DNA of 64,000 bases from Kluyvera intermedia (GCF_034424175.1 NZ_CP139986.1:2728001-2792000); one strand, 5' to 3'; counted from the first letter of the stretch, positions 41,771-51,973 are shown. The notes: generated from the letters alone by a model not told the origin. Translations and numbers: made by a program.

Positions 41771-43705
41771 ATGAATATATTCGATCACTATCGCCAGCGC
41801 TATGAAGCTGCCAAGGACGAAGAGTTCACACTGCAGGAGTTTCTTGCTGTCTGTAAGCAAGATCGCAGTGCCTATGCTAACGCAGCAGAACGGCTATTAA
41901 CGGCTATTGGCGAGCCGATAATGGTTGATACTGCTCAGGAACCCCGGCTTTCCCGTCTCTTTTCTAACCGCGTTATTGGGCGCTATCCTGCGTTTGAAGA
42001 GTTTTATGGCATGGAAGAAGCCATCGAACAGATTGTTTCCTACCTGAAACACGCAGCCCAGGGACTCGAAGAGAAGAAACAAATCCTCTATTTACTCGGG
42101 CCCGTCGGCGGTGGTAAATCCTCTCTTGCCGAGCGCCTGAAAGCGCTGATGCAGCGTGTTCCCATTTATGTGCTGAGCGCCAATGGCGAGCGCAGCCCGG
42201 TCAATGACCATCCTTTGTGCCTGTTTAATCCGCAGGAAGACGCGCAGATTCTGGAAAAAGAGTACGGCGTCCCAACCCGCTATCTTGGCACTATCATGTC
42301 GCCGTGGGCAGCAAAACGTCTGCATGAGTTTGGCGGTGACATCACCAAATTCCGCGTGGTCAAAGTGTGGCCATCCATCCTGCAACAAATTGCCATTGCC
42401 AAAACCGAACCGGGTGATGAAAACAACCAGGATATTTCGGCGCTGGTCGGTAAAGTCGATATCCGTAAACTGGAACATTTTGCGCAAAACGACCCGGATG
42501 CCTACGGCTATTCCGGCGCGCTGTGCCGCGCAAACCAAGGGGTGATGGAATTCGTCGAGATGTTTAAAGCGCCTATCAAGGTGCTGCATCCGCTGCTGAC
42601 CGCCACTCAGGAAGGTAACTACAACGGTACCGAGGGGATCTCCGCCCTGCCGTTTAACGGTATTATTCTGGCGCACTCCAACGAATCTGAGTGGGTGACC
42701 TTCCGTAATAACAAAAATAACGAGGCGTTCCTTGACCGTGTTTACATCGTCAAAGTGCCTTACTGCTTACGGATCTCCGAAGAGATCAAAATTTACGAAA
42801 AACTGCTGAATAACAGTGAGCTGACTCATGCACCATGCGCGCCGGGTACGCTGGAAACGCTATCTCGTTTCTCAATTCTTTCGCGTTTGAAAGAACCTGA
42901 GAACTCCAGCATCTATTCGAAAATGCGCGTCTACGACGGTGAAAGCCTGAAAGATACCGATCCGAAAGCCAAGTCGTACCAGGAATATCGTGATTACGCC
43001 GGTGTCGATGAGGGGATGAACGGCCTTTCCACTCGTTTCGCTTTTAAAATTCTCTCTCGCGTCTTTAACTTCGATCACGCCGAAGTGGCGGCAAACCCAG
43101 TGCATCTGTTCTACGTGCTGGAACAGCAGATTGAGCGCGAGCAGTTCCCACAAGAGCAGTCAGAACGCTACCTTGAGTTCCTCAAAGGCTATCTGATCCC
43201 GAAATATGCTGAGTTTATCGGTAAAGAGATCCAGACGGCGTATCTCGAATCCTATTCAGAGTATGGTCAGAACATTTTTGATCGTTACGTGACCTATGCT
43301 GATTTCTGGATTCAGGATCAGGAGTATCGCGACCCGGATACCGGTCAGCTGTTCGACCGTGAATCGCTGAACGCAGAACTGGAAAAAATCGAGAAACCTG
43401 CCGGGATCAGTAACCCGAAAGATTTCCGTAATGAGATTGTCAACTTTGTGCTGCGCGCCCGCGCCCATAATAACGGTCGCAACCCGAACTGGACTAGCTA
43501 CGAGAAGCTGCGCACGGTTATCGAGAAGAAAATGTTCTCCAATACCGAGGAGCTGCTGCCGGTGATTTCGTTTAACGCGAAGACCTCAACCGATGAGCAG
43601 AAAAAACACGATGATTTTGTCGATCGGATGATGGAAAAAGGCTATACCCGCAAACAGGTTCGCCTGCTGTGTGAATGGTATCTGCGTGTGCGTAAATCAT
43701 CATAA
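41771..43705 (+). CDS. yeaG: PrkA-type serine protein kinase YeaG
   Basis: 644 residues, as in E. coli. An AAA-type domain with Walker A GPVGGGKSS near residue 110 is followed by the kinase-like C-terminal part; it acts in nitrogen-starvation and stationary-phase responses with YeaH. ATG at 41771 after AAAGGA; six extra codons upstream are possible but not in the family. Confidence 0.97.
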   Translation: MNIFDHYRQRYEAAKDEEFTLQEFLAVCKQDRSAYANAAERLLTAIGEPIMVDTAQEPRLSRLFSNRVIGRYPAFEEFYGMEEAIEQIVSYLKHAAQGLEEKKQILYLLGPVGGGKSSLAERLKALMQRVPIYVLSANGERSPVNDHPLCLFNPQEDAQILEKEYGVPTRYLGTIMSPWAAKRLHEFGGDITKFRVVKVWPSILQQIAIAKTEPGDENNQDISALVGKVDIRKLEHFAQNDPDAYGYSGALCRANQGVMEFVEMFKAPIKVLHPLLTATQEGNYNGTEGISALPFNGIILAHSNESEWVTFRNNKNNEAFLDRVYIVKVPYCLRISEEIKIYEKLLNNSELTHAPCAPGTLETLSRFSILSRLKEPENSSIYSKMRVYDGESLKDTDPKAKSYQEYRDYAGVDEGMNGLSTRFAFKILSRVFNFDHAEVAANPVHLFYVLEQQIEREQFPQEQSERYLEFLKGYLIPKYAEFIGKEIQTAYLESYSEYGQNIFDRYVTYADFWIQDQEYRDPDTGQLFDRESLNAELEKIEKPAGISNPKDFRNEIVNFVLRARAHNNGRNPNWTSYEKLRTVIEKKMFSNTEELLPVISFNAKTSTDEQKKHDDFVDRMMEKGYTRKQVRLLCEWYLRVRKSS

Positions 43706-43711
43706 CACCGC

Positions 43712-43783
43712 GCCCGGTAGCGTTACGCTTACCGGGCCGACAATAATGTCCCGTAGGCCGGATTGGCGGCAGCCCGTCCGGCA
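43712..43783. repeat. REP pair between yeaG and yeaH
   Basis: GCCCGGTAGCGTTACGCTTA with its inverted end (43712-43737) and a second unit GTAGGCCGGATTGGCGGCAG to CCGGCAC (43753-43783). It lies inside an operon, where such elements can reduce downstream expression. Confidence 0.85.
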
Positions 43784-43828
43784 CTTACAGGCGCTGTAAG
43801 TTGGCGTAAAGCAGTTCAGGAGGGGCTT

Positions 43829-45112
43829 ATGACCTGGTTCATTGACCGGCGTCTGAACGGCAAAAACAAAAGCGCGGTGAACCGCCAGCGCTTCTTGCGT
43901 CGTTATAAAGCGCAAATAAAGCAGTCGATCTCCGAAGCCATTAATAAACGTTCGGTGACCGACGTTGACAGCGGTGAGTCTGTCTCGATTTCGACGGATG
44001 ATATCAGCGAACCGATGTTCCATCAGGGACGCGGCGGATTACGTCATCGGGTGCATCCCGGTAATGACCATTTCGTGCAAAACGACCGTATCGAACGCCC
44101 TCAGGGTGGCGGCGGTGGTGGCGGTAGCGGACAGGGACAAGCCAGCGCCGATGGCGAAGGCCAGGATGAGTTCGTTTTTCAGATTTCCAAAGATGAGTAT
44201 CTGGATCTGCTGTTTGAAGATCTGGCGCTCCCCAATCTTAAACGTAACCAACAGCGGCAGTTGAACGAGTATAAGACGCACCGCGCCGGCTATACGGCCA
44301 ACGGCGTTCCCGCCAATATCAGCGTTGTACGTTCGCTGCAAAATTCGCTCGCCCGCCGCACCGCCATGACTGCGGGCAAGCGCCGCGAGCTTCACGCGCT
44401 GGAAGAGACGCTGGATGAGGTGGCGAAAAGCGAGCCTGCCCAGTTGCTGGAAGAAGAACGGTTACGTAAAGAGATTGCTGAATTGCGGGCAAAAATCGAT
44501 CGTGTGCCGTTTATCGATACCTTCGATCTTCGCTTTCGAAACTACGAAAAACGCCCGGAGCCTTCCAGCCAGGCTGTGATGTTTTGCCTGATGGACGTTT
44601 CCGGTTCGATGGATCAGTCCACCAAGGACATGGCTAAACGCTTTTATATCCTGCTCTATCTGTTCCTGAGCCGGACGTATAAAAACGTCGAGGTGGTCTA
44701 TATCCGCCACCATACCCAGGCCAAAGAAGTCGACGAACACGAGTTCTTCTACTCCCAGGAAACGGGCGGTACGATTGTCTCCAGCGCGTTGAAACTGATG
44801 GATGAGGTGGTGAAAGCCCGCTATGACCCATCGCAATGGAATATTTACGCGGCCCAGGCTTCGGATGGGGATAACTGGGCAGATGACTCACCGCTGTGCC
44901 ACGAAATTCTGGCGAAAAAAATTCTGCCCGTGGTGCGTTATTACAGCTATATCGAAATTACCCGCCGGGCGCATCAGACTCTGTGGCGCGAGTATGAACA
45001 TCTGCAAGCGTCATTTGATAACTTCGCCATCCAGCATATCCGCGATCAGGAGGATATCTACCCGGTGTTCCGAGAACTGTTCCACAAACAAGGTTCTTCA
45101 ATTAAGGACTAG
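43829..45112 (+). CDS. yeaH: DUF444 family protein YeaH
   Basis: 427 residues, as in E. coli, partner of YeaG. The C-terminal half has a von Willebrand A-like metal site (MDVSGSMDQS); a glycine-rich linker (GGGGGGSGQGQ) separates it from the N-terminal part. ATG at 43829 after AGGAGGGG. Confidence 0.96.
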   Translation: MTWFIDRRLNGKNKSAVNRQRFLRRYKAQIKQSISEAINKRSVTDVDSGESVSISTDDISEPMFHQGRGGLRHRVHPGNDHFVQNDRIERPQGGGGGGGSGQGQASADGEGQDEFVFQISKDEYLDLLFEDLALPNLKRNQQRQLNEYKTHRAGYTANGVPANISVVRSLQNSLARRTAMTAGKRRELHALEETLDEVAKSEPAQLLEEERLRKEIAELRAKIDRVPFIDTFDLRFRNYEKRPEPSSQAVMFCLMDVSGSMDQSTKDMAKRFYILLYLFLSRTYKNVEVVYIRHHTQAKEVDEHEFFYSQETGGTIVSSALKLMDEVVKARYDPSQWNIYAAQASDGDNWADDSPLCHEILAKKILPVVRYYSYIEITRRAHQTLWREYEHLQASFDNFAIQHIRDQEDIYPVFRELFHKQGSSIKD

Positions 45113-45120
45113 GTAAGAGA

Positions 45121-45157
45121 AATCAGCCAGTTAAATTCCAATGCTGGCTGATTTTCT
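45121..45157 (+). terminator. yeaGH terminator
   Basis: Arms AATCAGCCAG and CTGGCTGATT (45121-45130 and 45144-45153), then TTTCTTT. Confidence 0.85.
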
Positions 45158-45214
45158 TTCAGCCCTTCCGTGGCAATGATTTCATTCCTTTCTTTTATCC
45201 GTATGTTGACGATA

Positions 45215-45234
45215 TACTGTTTAAATAAACAGCA
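45215..45234 (+). promoter_or_regulatory. LexA (SOS) box of cho
   Basis: TACTGTTTAAATAAACAGCA is a near-perfect LexA site (CTGT-N8-ACAG fully conserved), 12 bases before the cho start and overlapping its promoter. cho is a LexA target in E. coli. Confidence 0.95.
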
Positions 45235-45246
45235 ATCGGAGGCAGT

Positions 45247-46104
45247 TTGTCTAAACGCCCATCTCATCGCCCTGAGTTCACCCCTTCAGCCATTTACGAA
45301 TATCCGGAACATCTTCGCCAATGGTTAAAGGAAATACCGGCACTACCCGGCGTCTATGTTTTTCATGGTGAAAGTGAAACGCTGCCGCTTTATATTGGCA
45401 AGAGCGTGAATTTGCGCAGCCGTGTGCTGTCGCACCTGCGCACCCCGGATGAAGCCTCAATGCTCTACCAGTCAAAGCGTATAAGCTGGACGCGGACAGC
45501 AGGCGAAGTGGGCGCACTGTTGCTGGAAGCCAAAATGATCAAGGAACACCAACCGCTTTTTAATAAGCGCCTGCGTCGCAGTCGCCAGCTTTGTTCGTTG
45601 CTTTTAACGGACAATAAGCCAGAAGTGGTCTATGCACGGGAAATTGATTTTGCCCATCAACCCGGTTTGTATGGTCTGTTTGCAAACCGTCGCGCAGCGC
45701 TTGAAACCTTAAAATCTATCGCCGATGAACATCAGCTCTGCTACGGATTACTTGGCCTTGAGTCACTCACCCGAGGACGCGGCTGTTTTCGTTCCGCACT
45801 GCATCGTTGCGCAGGCGCCTGTTGTGGGAAAGAGAGCCTAGAGTCCCATCAGCATCGACTAATTACCGCTCTTGAACGACTGCAACTTGTCTGCTGGCCG
45901 TGGGAAGGAGCCATTGCATTGAAAGAGGAAAGTGCGGATTTGACACAGTACCATATCATCCGCAACTGGATGTGGCTGGGTTCTGTGACGTCACTGGAGG
46001 ACGCAGGATCGTTGTCACGACAACAGGCCGGATTTGATCACGACGGCTATAAAATCTTATGTAAGCCACTTTTATCGAATTCAACAGAGATTATCGCACT
46101 CTGA
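45247..46104 (+). CDS. cho: excinuclease Cho (UvrC homologue)
   Basis: Makes the 3' incision in nucleotide excision repair with UvrAB, 285 residues (E. coli 295). GIY-YIG nuclease domain: GVY at 35-37, YIG at 49-51, with the catalytic Glu in LLLEAKMIKEH. Start is TTG with GGAGG just upstream. In E. coli cho is next to nadE; here it lies between yeaH and dgcJ, where E. coli has yeaI. Confidence 0.95.
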   Translation: MSKRPSHRPEFTPSAIYEYPEHLRQWLKEIPALPGVYVFHGESETLPLYIGKSVNLRSRVLSHLRTPDEASMLYQSKRISWTRTAGEVGALLLEAKMIKEHQPLFNKRLRRSRQLCSLLLTDNKPEVVYAREIDFAHQPGLYGLFANRRAALETLKSIADEHQLCYGLLGLESLTRGRGCFRSALHRCAGACCGKESLESHQHRLITALERLQLVCWPWEGAIALKEESADLTQYHIIRNWMWLGSVTSLEDAGSLSRQQAGFDHDGYKILCKPLLSNSTEIIAL

Positions 46105-46313
46105 ATCCAGCGGGTGTTTGATAGCGCTTAGTGCAACATATCACTATCGCTCATTTAACAAAATTTGCTTATTCGCCACGGTAACGTGCAATATTTATGA
46201 AAACTCGCCTTGCGAGTTCATTACAAAACATTTCCATTGCTAATGCATAGCTAGAGATGTAGCGCCCCCCATGTTAATATTCCGGCTGACATGGAAGAAC
46301 AATTAATTTCATT

Positions 46314-47801
46314 ATGAAACTGAAAAGTAACTTACTACGCTTCGTCATTTCCGCTGGCGTAGTCGTCCTCACCTCCTCATTCCTGATATATGAATTGGTG
46401 GTCAGTCATCAGGATATGTCTGATTATATGCGTTATATTGTCGATAAAGGTGAATCTGCCTTTCTCTATGAGAAATACGAGAACCAACTGATTATCTCCC
46501 AAATATCGCGATTCCAGGACGATACGCCATCGGCCGAGACCGCTGAGCGGGCTTGCGCCAATCTGCAACACCGTGGAAAGGTCAGCGGGCTCAATATTGA
46601 CGGGGAATTCTATCCCGCGCTTCAAGGTTCGCTCACCGTTCGCAGAACACCCTGTACACAATGGGTTAACGACCTTCCAACACTTGAAGCCTTTGACACA
46701 GCGATTGCCAGTAATAATATCTGGAAGCCTATGCTTCCCCATGAACCCAAAAACACTCAACGCTTTCGCTATTATATTGATCTAATGAATCAATATATCT
46801 ATTTTAATTCTCGCGTGGTTATTACCGACCCGACATTAACCAGCTGGAATTTTCTCTACGGCAAACGTCTGGGTATTTCTCCCGGCAGCCTGGAAAATTT
46901 ATTTCTGGGCCGCACGGTGGTATCGAGTATTTATACCGACACCTTTACGCATAAGAATATCTTAACGTTTCTGACACCTGTTTATCATGATGAGCAGCTA
47001 AAGGGCATCGTCATGGTTGACCTTTTCCATCAGGATTTGCGTGATATTTTCTTTACCCGCGATCGCCCGCTGGTTTGGCGATATCTCGATATATCGTTTA
47101 CCGACTCGGATAATAATGCCCGTATCGTTGTTCATCGCAGTGCCGCGCATCTGTTCAAGTACGTCAATTACCATCGCCCTATGGCAGAAAACATGCATGT
47201 GGAGGTGTCACTTGATGTGATGTACTTCCTGCTAAGTTCGTGGAAGCTGTTCCTTTTCTATCTGGTCACCACCATTGCCCTGTTGCAATTGGTGCGTACC
47301 CATTTTCGGATGTACCGAACGGTTAGTCAGGAGAACATCAGTGATTCACTGACCGGACTGTACAACCGTAAAATTCTCTCTGAAGTGCAGAACATGCGCC
47401 TTCAACGACTCACGGAACAAGGTGTTGGCATTGTCGTGATTGCGCTGGACTGTAATAAACTCAAGCACATTAACGATACCTGGGGCCACGATGAGGGTGA
47501 CCGGGCCATTGTGCTACTGGCTGATGCCATCTCCGCCTCCATCCGTAAAAGTGATTACGGGGTCAGGCTGGGTGGCGATGAGTTCTCCATTATTCTCATC
47601 GATTATGATGAAGCGGAGGCTCGCGTGATTATCGAGCGGATCCAGGCGTATCTGACGCTCACTGATACGCATAAACGCGTGAGCTTCTCGTGGGGTGCTT
47701 ATAAAATGCAAGCAGGTGACACGCTTGGTAGCGCGATGAAGATTGCCGACGAACGCCTGTATCAGGATAAAAAGCGGGGAGCAAACCGGAGAAAATCATG
47801 A
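46314..47801 (+). CDS. dgcJ: membrane diguanylate cyclase DgcJ
   Basis: 495 residues (E. coli 496). A membrane segment at about 12-30, a periplasmic sensor region, a second at about 303-325, then a GGDEF domain. GGDEF is intact at 420-424, and the inhibitory I-site RKSD is at 411-414, so it should make c-di-GMP with product feedback. The start matches E. coli DgcJ (formerly YeaJ). The stop overlaps yeaK as ATGA. Confidence 0.93.
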   Translation: MKLKSNLLRFVISAGVVVLTSSFLIYELVVSHQDMSDYMRYIVDKGESAFLYEKYENQLIISQISRFQDDTPSAETAERACANLQHRGKVSGLNIDGEFYPALQGSLTVRRTPCTQWVNDLPTLEAFDTAIASNNIWKPMLPHEPKNTQRFRYYIDLMNQYIYFNSRVVITDPTLTSWNFLYGKRLGISPGSLENLFLGRTVVSSIYTDTFTHKNILTFLTPVYHDEQLKGIVMVDLFHQDLRDIFFTRDRPLVWRYLDISFTDSDNNARIVVHRSAAHLFKYVNYHRPMAENMHVEVSLDVMYFLLSSWKLFLFYLVTTIALLQLVRTHFRMYRTVSQENISDSLTGLYNRKILSEVQNMRLQRLTEQGVGIVVIALDCNKLKHINDTWGHDEGDRAIVLLADAISASIRKSDYGVRLGGDEFSIILIDYDEAEARVIIERIQAYLTLTDTHKRVSFSWGAYKMQAGDTLGSAMKIADERLYQDKKRGANRRKS

Positions 47802-48298
47802 TTGAACCGATAACATTTAACATTCATCAACGCCTGTTGGCGTTGCTCGACGCACAACTTGCACGCTATCGCGTCATGGAACACGAGGCGGTTGGGAAAT
47901 GCGAAGCCGTTTCCGAGATTCGGGGTACAGCGTTGGGTCAGGGCGCAAAAGCGCTGGTGTGTAAAGTGAAAGGCAATGGTGTGAACCAGCACGTGCTTGC
48001 CATCCTGCCTGCCGATCAGCAAGCGGATCTTGCCAGGCTCGCGCGGCATATTGGGGGATTAAAGGCGTCACTGGCAAGCCCGGCTGAGGTCGACGCCCTC
48101 ACCGCATGCGTCTTCGGCGCAATCCCACCGTTCAGTTTCCACAACGCGCTGCGTCTGGTTGCCGATCCTTTACTGTTCGAGCGTTTTGACGAGATAGCCT
48201 TTAACGCCGGCAGCCTGGATAAATCAGTCATCCTGAATACGCAAGATTACCTGCGCATTGCCCAACCTGAGCTTGCGGCTTTCCACCGCGAAAGCTAA
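47798..48298 (+). CDS. yeaK: YbaK-family aminoacyl-tRNA deacylase YeaK
   Basis: 166 residues (E. coli 167), a free-standing editing domain that in E. coli removes mischarged Ser, Thr and similar residues from tRNA. The conserved Lys is in QGAKALVCKVKG. Coupled to dgcJ by a 4-base overlap. Confidence 0.93.
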   Translation: MIEPITFNIHQRLLALLDAQLARYRVMEHEAVGKCEAVSEIRGTALGQGAKALVCKVKGNGVNQHVLAILPADQQADLARLARHIGGLKASLASPAEVDALTACVFGAIPPFSFHNALRLVADPLLFERFDEIAFNAGSLDKSVILNTQDYLRIAQPELAAFHRES

Positions 48299-48510
48299 CC
48301 CACCTTAAACTTAGCCTAATACATTCATTTGCCTGGTTAATTCAGGCAAATGAATTGTTGCTTTAACGTTGCGCATTTTTGTTACCGGTATCACGTAAAG
48401 CATTTTACGTAAGCCTGATACCGAATATCGCAATTGTTAACCTCCCTTCCTCATTCACACTATATGGCGTTTTCCCCTACTCTCGTACCTTAACGACGCC
48501 AGGTGACATG

Positions 48511-49854
48511 ATGAATACAAAAGTTACCCGTAAAGAAAAGATCAGCTATGGATTAGGCGATATGGCCAGCCATATTGGGCTGGATAACGTCATTATTTTT
48601 CTCACATTTTACTATACCGATGTGGTCGGCCTGCCAGCTGCTTTCGTCGGCACCATGTTCCTGCTCGCCCGCACGGCGGATGCGATTATCGATCCGGCGA
48701 TGGGTTATATGGCTGACCGAACCCGCTCACGCTGGGGCAAATTCCGCCCGTGGATGCTGTGGCTGGCGCTGCCATTCGGCGCAAGTTGTCTGCTCACCTA
48801 TGCCGTACCTGAATCCCTGGATATGACGGGGAAAATGATTTTCGCCAGCGTCAGCTATACCTTCATGATGCTGATGTACACCGCCATCAACATTCCCTAT
48901 TGCTCAATGGGGGCGGTCATAACGCCCGATAACAATGAACGAATCTCCTTGCAGTCGTGGCGTTTTTTCCTTGCCACGCTAGGCGGCGCGTTATCGACAT
49001 TCTTTATGATGCCGCTGGCGGAGTTCCTGGGCGGTGCCGATAAACTGGCCGGATATCGCTGGGCGATGGCCATTATGTCCTGCGTGGCGGTGGCGATGTT
49101 CTGGATCTGCTTTGCCAATACTCGCGAGCGTATTAAAGCCCCGGCGACGCACAATAATTACCTCGCCGAATTACGCGATCTACTGCGTAACGATCAATGG
49201 CGCGTGGTGGCGGTTCTGGTGATGACCAACATTGGCTTTGGCGTGATTCGTCTGGGCGCAATGATGTACTTCGTCACTTACTATCTCGGCAGCGCTGCCT
49301 ATTTTATGTGGATGCTGGCCGCACATATTATCGGCAAAGCAGCTGGTAGCGTGCTGGCGAAACGCCTGACGCGCGATGCCAACAAAGTACAGATGTTTGG
49401 CTATTGCGCCGTACTGGCGGGCCTGCTCAGCATCGGCCTGTTCTTCGCGCCGAAATCCGTATACGTCCTGGTACCGCTGACGTTTATTGTCTCCACGCTT
49501 TATCAATCTACCACCACTCTGATGTGGGTCATGATGGCCGACGTTGCCGATTACGCCGAATGGCGTCAGGGCAAACGGATGGACGGGGTAATTTTCTCAA
49601 CCTTCCTTGCCGTGCTTAAGCTGGGTATGGCGCTTAGCGGCGCGATCGTCGGCTGGACGCTGGGCTTTAGTGGTTATGTGGCCAATGCGCCGGATCAAAC
49701 ATCGCTGGCGATGCACAGCATCGTGGCCCTCTTTACGATTGTACCGGGGCTATTGTCGCTGGGCGCCTTCGTGACGCTGCGCTGGTACAAGTTAGATGAT
49801 CAGACAATGCACACCATTAATCTCGCGAAAAACCAATCTCTCGTAAAAGGATGA
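48511..49854 (+). CDS. GPH-family sugar:cation symporter (YicJ-like)
   Basis: 447 residues, 12 membrane segments, of the glycoside-pentoside-hexuronide family; ADRTRSRWGKFRPWMLW is the family signature and RISLQSWRF is also typical. Most like YicJ and YagG among proteins I know. Start ATG 48511 with AGGTG at 5 bases; the ORF extends 44 codons upstream without support. A GH31 glycosidase follows after 7 bases, so the substrate is probably an alpha-glycoside such as an alpha-xyloside. This pair is not at this place in E. coli. Confidence 0.88.
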   Translation: MNTKVTRKEKISYGLGDMASHIGLDNVIIFLTFYYTDVVGLPAAFVGTMFLLARTADAIIDPAMGYMADRTRSRWGKFRPWMLWLALPFGASCLLTYAVPESLDMTGKMIFASVSYTFMMLMYTAINIPYCSMGAVITPDNNERISLQSWRFFLATLGGALSTFFMMPLAEFLGGADKLAGYRWAMAIMSCVAVAMFWICFANTRERIKAPATHNNYLAELRDLLRNDQWRVVAVLVMTNIGFGVIRLGAMMYFVTYYLGSAAYFMWMLAAHIIGKAAGSVLAKRLTRDANKVQMFGYCAVLAGLLSIGLFFAPKSVYVLVPLTFIVSTLYQSTTTLMWVMMADVADYAEWRQGKRMDGVIFSTFLAVLKLGMALSGAIVGWTLGFSGYVANAPDQTSLAMHSIVALFTIVPGLLSLGAFVTLRWYKLDDQTMHTINLAKNQSLVKG

Positions 49855-49861
49855 GCCCACA

Positions 49862-51898
49862 ATGAGCGAACTAATTCAGCACGCTAACGCCATCGAATGG
49901 CGATTTGAACGACAGATTCTGCGCATCGAGCCCTGGGGTGAACATAGCCTGCGCGTTCGTGCTACCTGCGCGCCGCGCTTTAATGATGAAGCCCATGCGC
50001 TACTGTCATCCGTGAACGGCCAAACCACCATTGTGCAAGATGCGGAAACGCTGACCTTAACTCACGGCAATATCAGTGCGGTGCTAAACCTGAAAGGCCA
50101 ACTGGCATTCTACAACCAGCGTGGCGAGTTGTTGCTGGAAGAAATGTGGCGTCAGCGTTCGACCGTTGGCATTGGCGCCAGCGAAAAAAGTCAGGACAAG
50201 TACGTCAGCGCATTGAAGCTTGATGGACGGGAATTCAAACCGCTCCCCGGTGGAAAATATCAGCTCACGGTACGTTTTGAAGCTCGCGACGGTGAACGAT
50301 TTTATGGCATGGGCCAGTACCAACAGCCGTGGCTGGATCTTAAAGGCTGTTCACTGGAGCTGGCGCAACGCAATTCACAAGCCAGCGTGCCGTTCCTGCA
50401 ATCGAATCTTGGCTACGGCCTGTTATGGAACAACCCAGCCATTGGTGAAGCGGTACTGGCGAAAAACCACACCGTATGGACCGCACGGGTGACTGAAGAG
50501 ATGGATTACTGGATAACGGCAGGCGACAGCGTCGCGCAGGTGACCCGTCAGTACGCCAGTGCGACCGGGACTCCCCCGCCCGCCCCTGAATTCATCAGCG
50601 GATTGTGGCAGTGCAAATTGCGCTACCGCAACCAACAGGAGGTGCTGGAGGTGGCGCGCGAGTATCACCGCCGACATCTGCCGTTGTCCGTGATGGTTAT
50701 TGATTTCTTCCACTGGCCGAATCAGGGCACCTGGTGTTTTGATCCGGTTGACTGGCCAGACCCAAAAGCCATGGTTGAAGAACTGGAATCTCTCGGCATT
50801 AAACTGATGGTGTCCGTCTGGCCGACGGTAGAAGCCCGCAGCCCACTCTTCCCACAGATGAAGGCGAAAGGCTGGCTGGTCACCAGCGACCGTGGCGTAC
50901 AGGTCAACCTCGATTTTATGGGTAACACCACCTTCTATGATGCCACTCATCCGCAAGCACGGCAGTTTGTTTGGGAAACCGTTAAAAAGAACTACTACGA
51001 CCTTGGCATTAAGCTGTTCTGGTTGGATGAAGCGGAGCCGGAATATCGCGCGTACGATTTTGATAACTACCGCTATCACGCAGGTCCGGTGCTGGAGGTC
51101 GGCAACCGCTATCCGCGTGATTTCGCCCAGGGGTTCTACGACGGTCTGCACGATGCAGGGGAAAAGGAGATTGTTAACCTGGTGCGCTGTAGCTGGGCGG
51201 GAAGTCAGCGCTATGGCGTGCTCGCCTGGTCAGGCGACGTACACTCGTCTTTCCATGCTTTTCGCAATCAGCTTGCCGCAGGTCTCAATATGGGACTGGC
51301 GGGGATCCCTTGGTGGACCACCGATATCGGCGGATTCCAGGGCGGCAACATTCACGACCCAGCATTCCATGAACTGCTGATCCGCTGGTTCCAGTGGGCA
51401 GTATTCTGCCCGGTATTGCGGATGCACGGTTACCGCGAACCTCGCGTTCAGCCCGCAGAAAGCTACCGCAACGGTATTCCACAATGTGATAGCGGCTCAC
51501 CCAACGAGCTGTGGAGCTACGGCGAAGAAAACTACGCCATCATGCAGCACTGGCTTGGCGTGCGCGAAACGCTACGCCCGTATATCGATAAGTTGTATGA
51601 GAACGCACACAATCATGGTGATCCGCTGATGCGTCCGATGTTCTGGCACTACCCGGACGAACCTCAAAGCTGGCAGACAGAAGATCAATATCTGTTTGGT
51701 GAGGATTTACTGGTTGCACCGGTGATGCAGGCAGGCCAGCGCCAACGCGAAGTCTGGTTACCAGGGGGGCACTGCTGGGTCAGCCTGGACGGTGAACGCT
51801 ATCAGGGCGGGCAACGAGTGACCGTCGCCGCCACACTGGAGACGATTCCCCTGTTTATTCGCGAAGGCAGCCCGTTAGTCACGAAATTAGTAAGATAA
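49862..51898 (+). CDS. glycoside hydrolase family 31 (alpha-glucosidase/alpha-xylosidase)
   Basis: 678 residues, cytoplasmic (no signal peptide). The probable nucleophile is in FWLDEAEPE and the acid/base in AWSGDVHSSF, both GH31 motifs. The pairing with a YicJ-like transporter parallels E. coli yicJ-yicI, which points to alpha-xyloside or isoprimeverose-type substrates, but the sequence is not close to YicI. The substrate is undecided. Confidence 0.88.
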   Translation: MSELIQHANAIEWRFERQILRIEPWGEHSLRVRATCAPRFNDEAHALLSSVNGQTTIVQDAETLTLTHGNISAVLNLKGQLAFYNQRGELLLEEMWRQRSTVGIGASEKSQDKYVSALKLDGREFKPLPGGKYQLTVRFEARDGERFYGMGQYQQPWLDLKGCSLELAQRNSQASVPFLQSNLGYGLLWNNPAIGEAVLAKNHTVWTARVTEEMDYWITAGDSVAQVTRQYASATGTPPPAPEFISGLWQCKLRYRNQQEVLEVAREYHRRHLPLSVMVIDFFHWPNQGTWCFDPVDWPDPKAMVEELESLGIKLMVSVWPTVEARSPLFPQMKAKGWLVTSDRGVQVNLDFMGNTTFYDATHPQARQFVWETVKKNYYDLGIKLFWLDEAEPEYRAYDFDNYRYHAGPVLEVGNRYPRDFAQGFYDGLHDAGEKEIVNLVRCSWAGSQRYGVLAWSGDVHSSFHAFRNQLAAGLNMGLAGIPWWTTDIGGFQGGNIHDPAFHELLIRWFQWAVFCPVLRMHGYREPRVQPAESYRNGIPQCDSGSPNELWSYGEENYAIMQHWLGVRETLRPYIDKLYENAHNHGDPLMRPMFWHYPDEPQSWQTEDQYLFGEDLLVAPVMQAGQRQREVWLPGGHCWVSLDGERYQGGQRVTVAATLETIPLFIREGSPLVTKLVR

Positions 51899-51942
51899 TC
51901 AGGCAAATGCCTGAAATCCACGGCGAAAGTTGAAAAAGACCT

Positions 51943-51973
51943 GTTTACTGTGCGCAACTTGCGTACAGTAAAC
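51943..51973. promoter_or_regulatory. dyad after the glycosidase gene
   Basis: GTTTACTGT (51943-51951) and ACAGTAAAC (51965-51973) form a 31-base dyad with further pairing towards an AACTT centre. It could be a terminator hairpin without a T-run, or an operator. Confidence 0.5.

Noticed and set aside
10532..43783. REP elements considered as a CRISPR array
   Set aside because: The palindromes are scattered singly or in pairs between genes with no regular spacers.
46034..46243. 69-codon ORF before dgcJ as a leader like E. coli yoaL
   Set aside because: It overlaps the end of cho, has no good ribosome site and no resemblance that I can recall.
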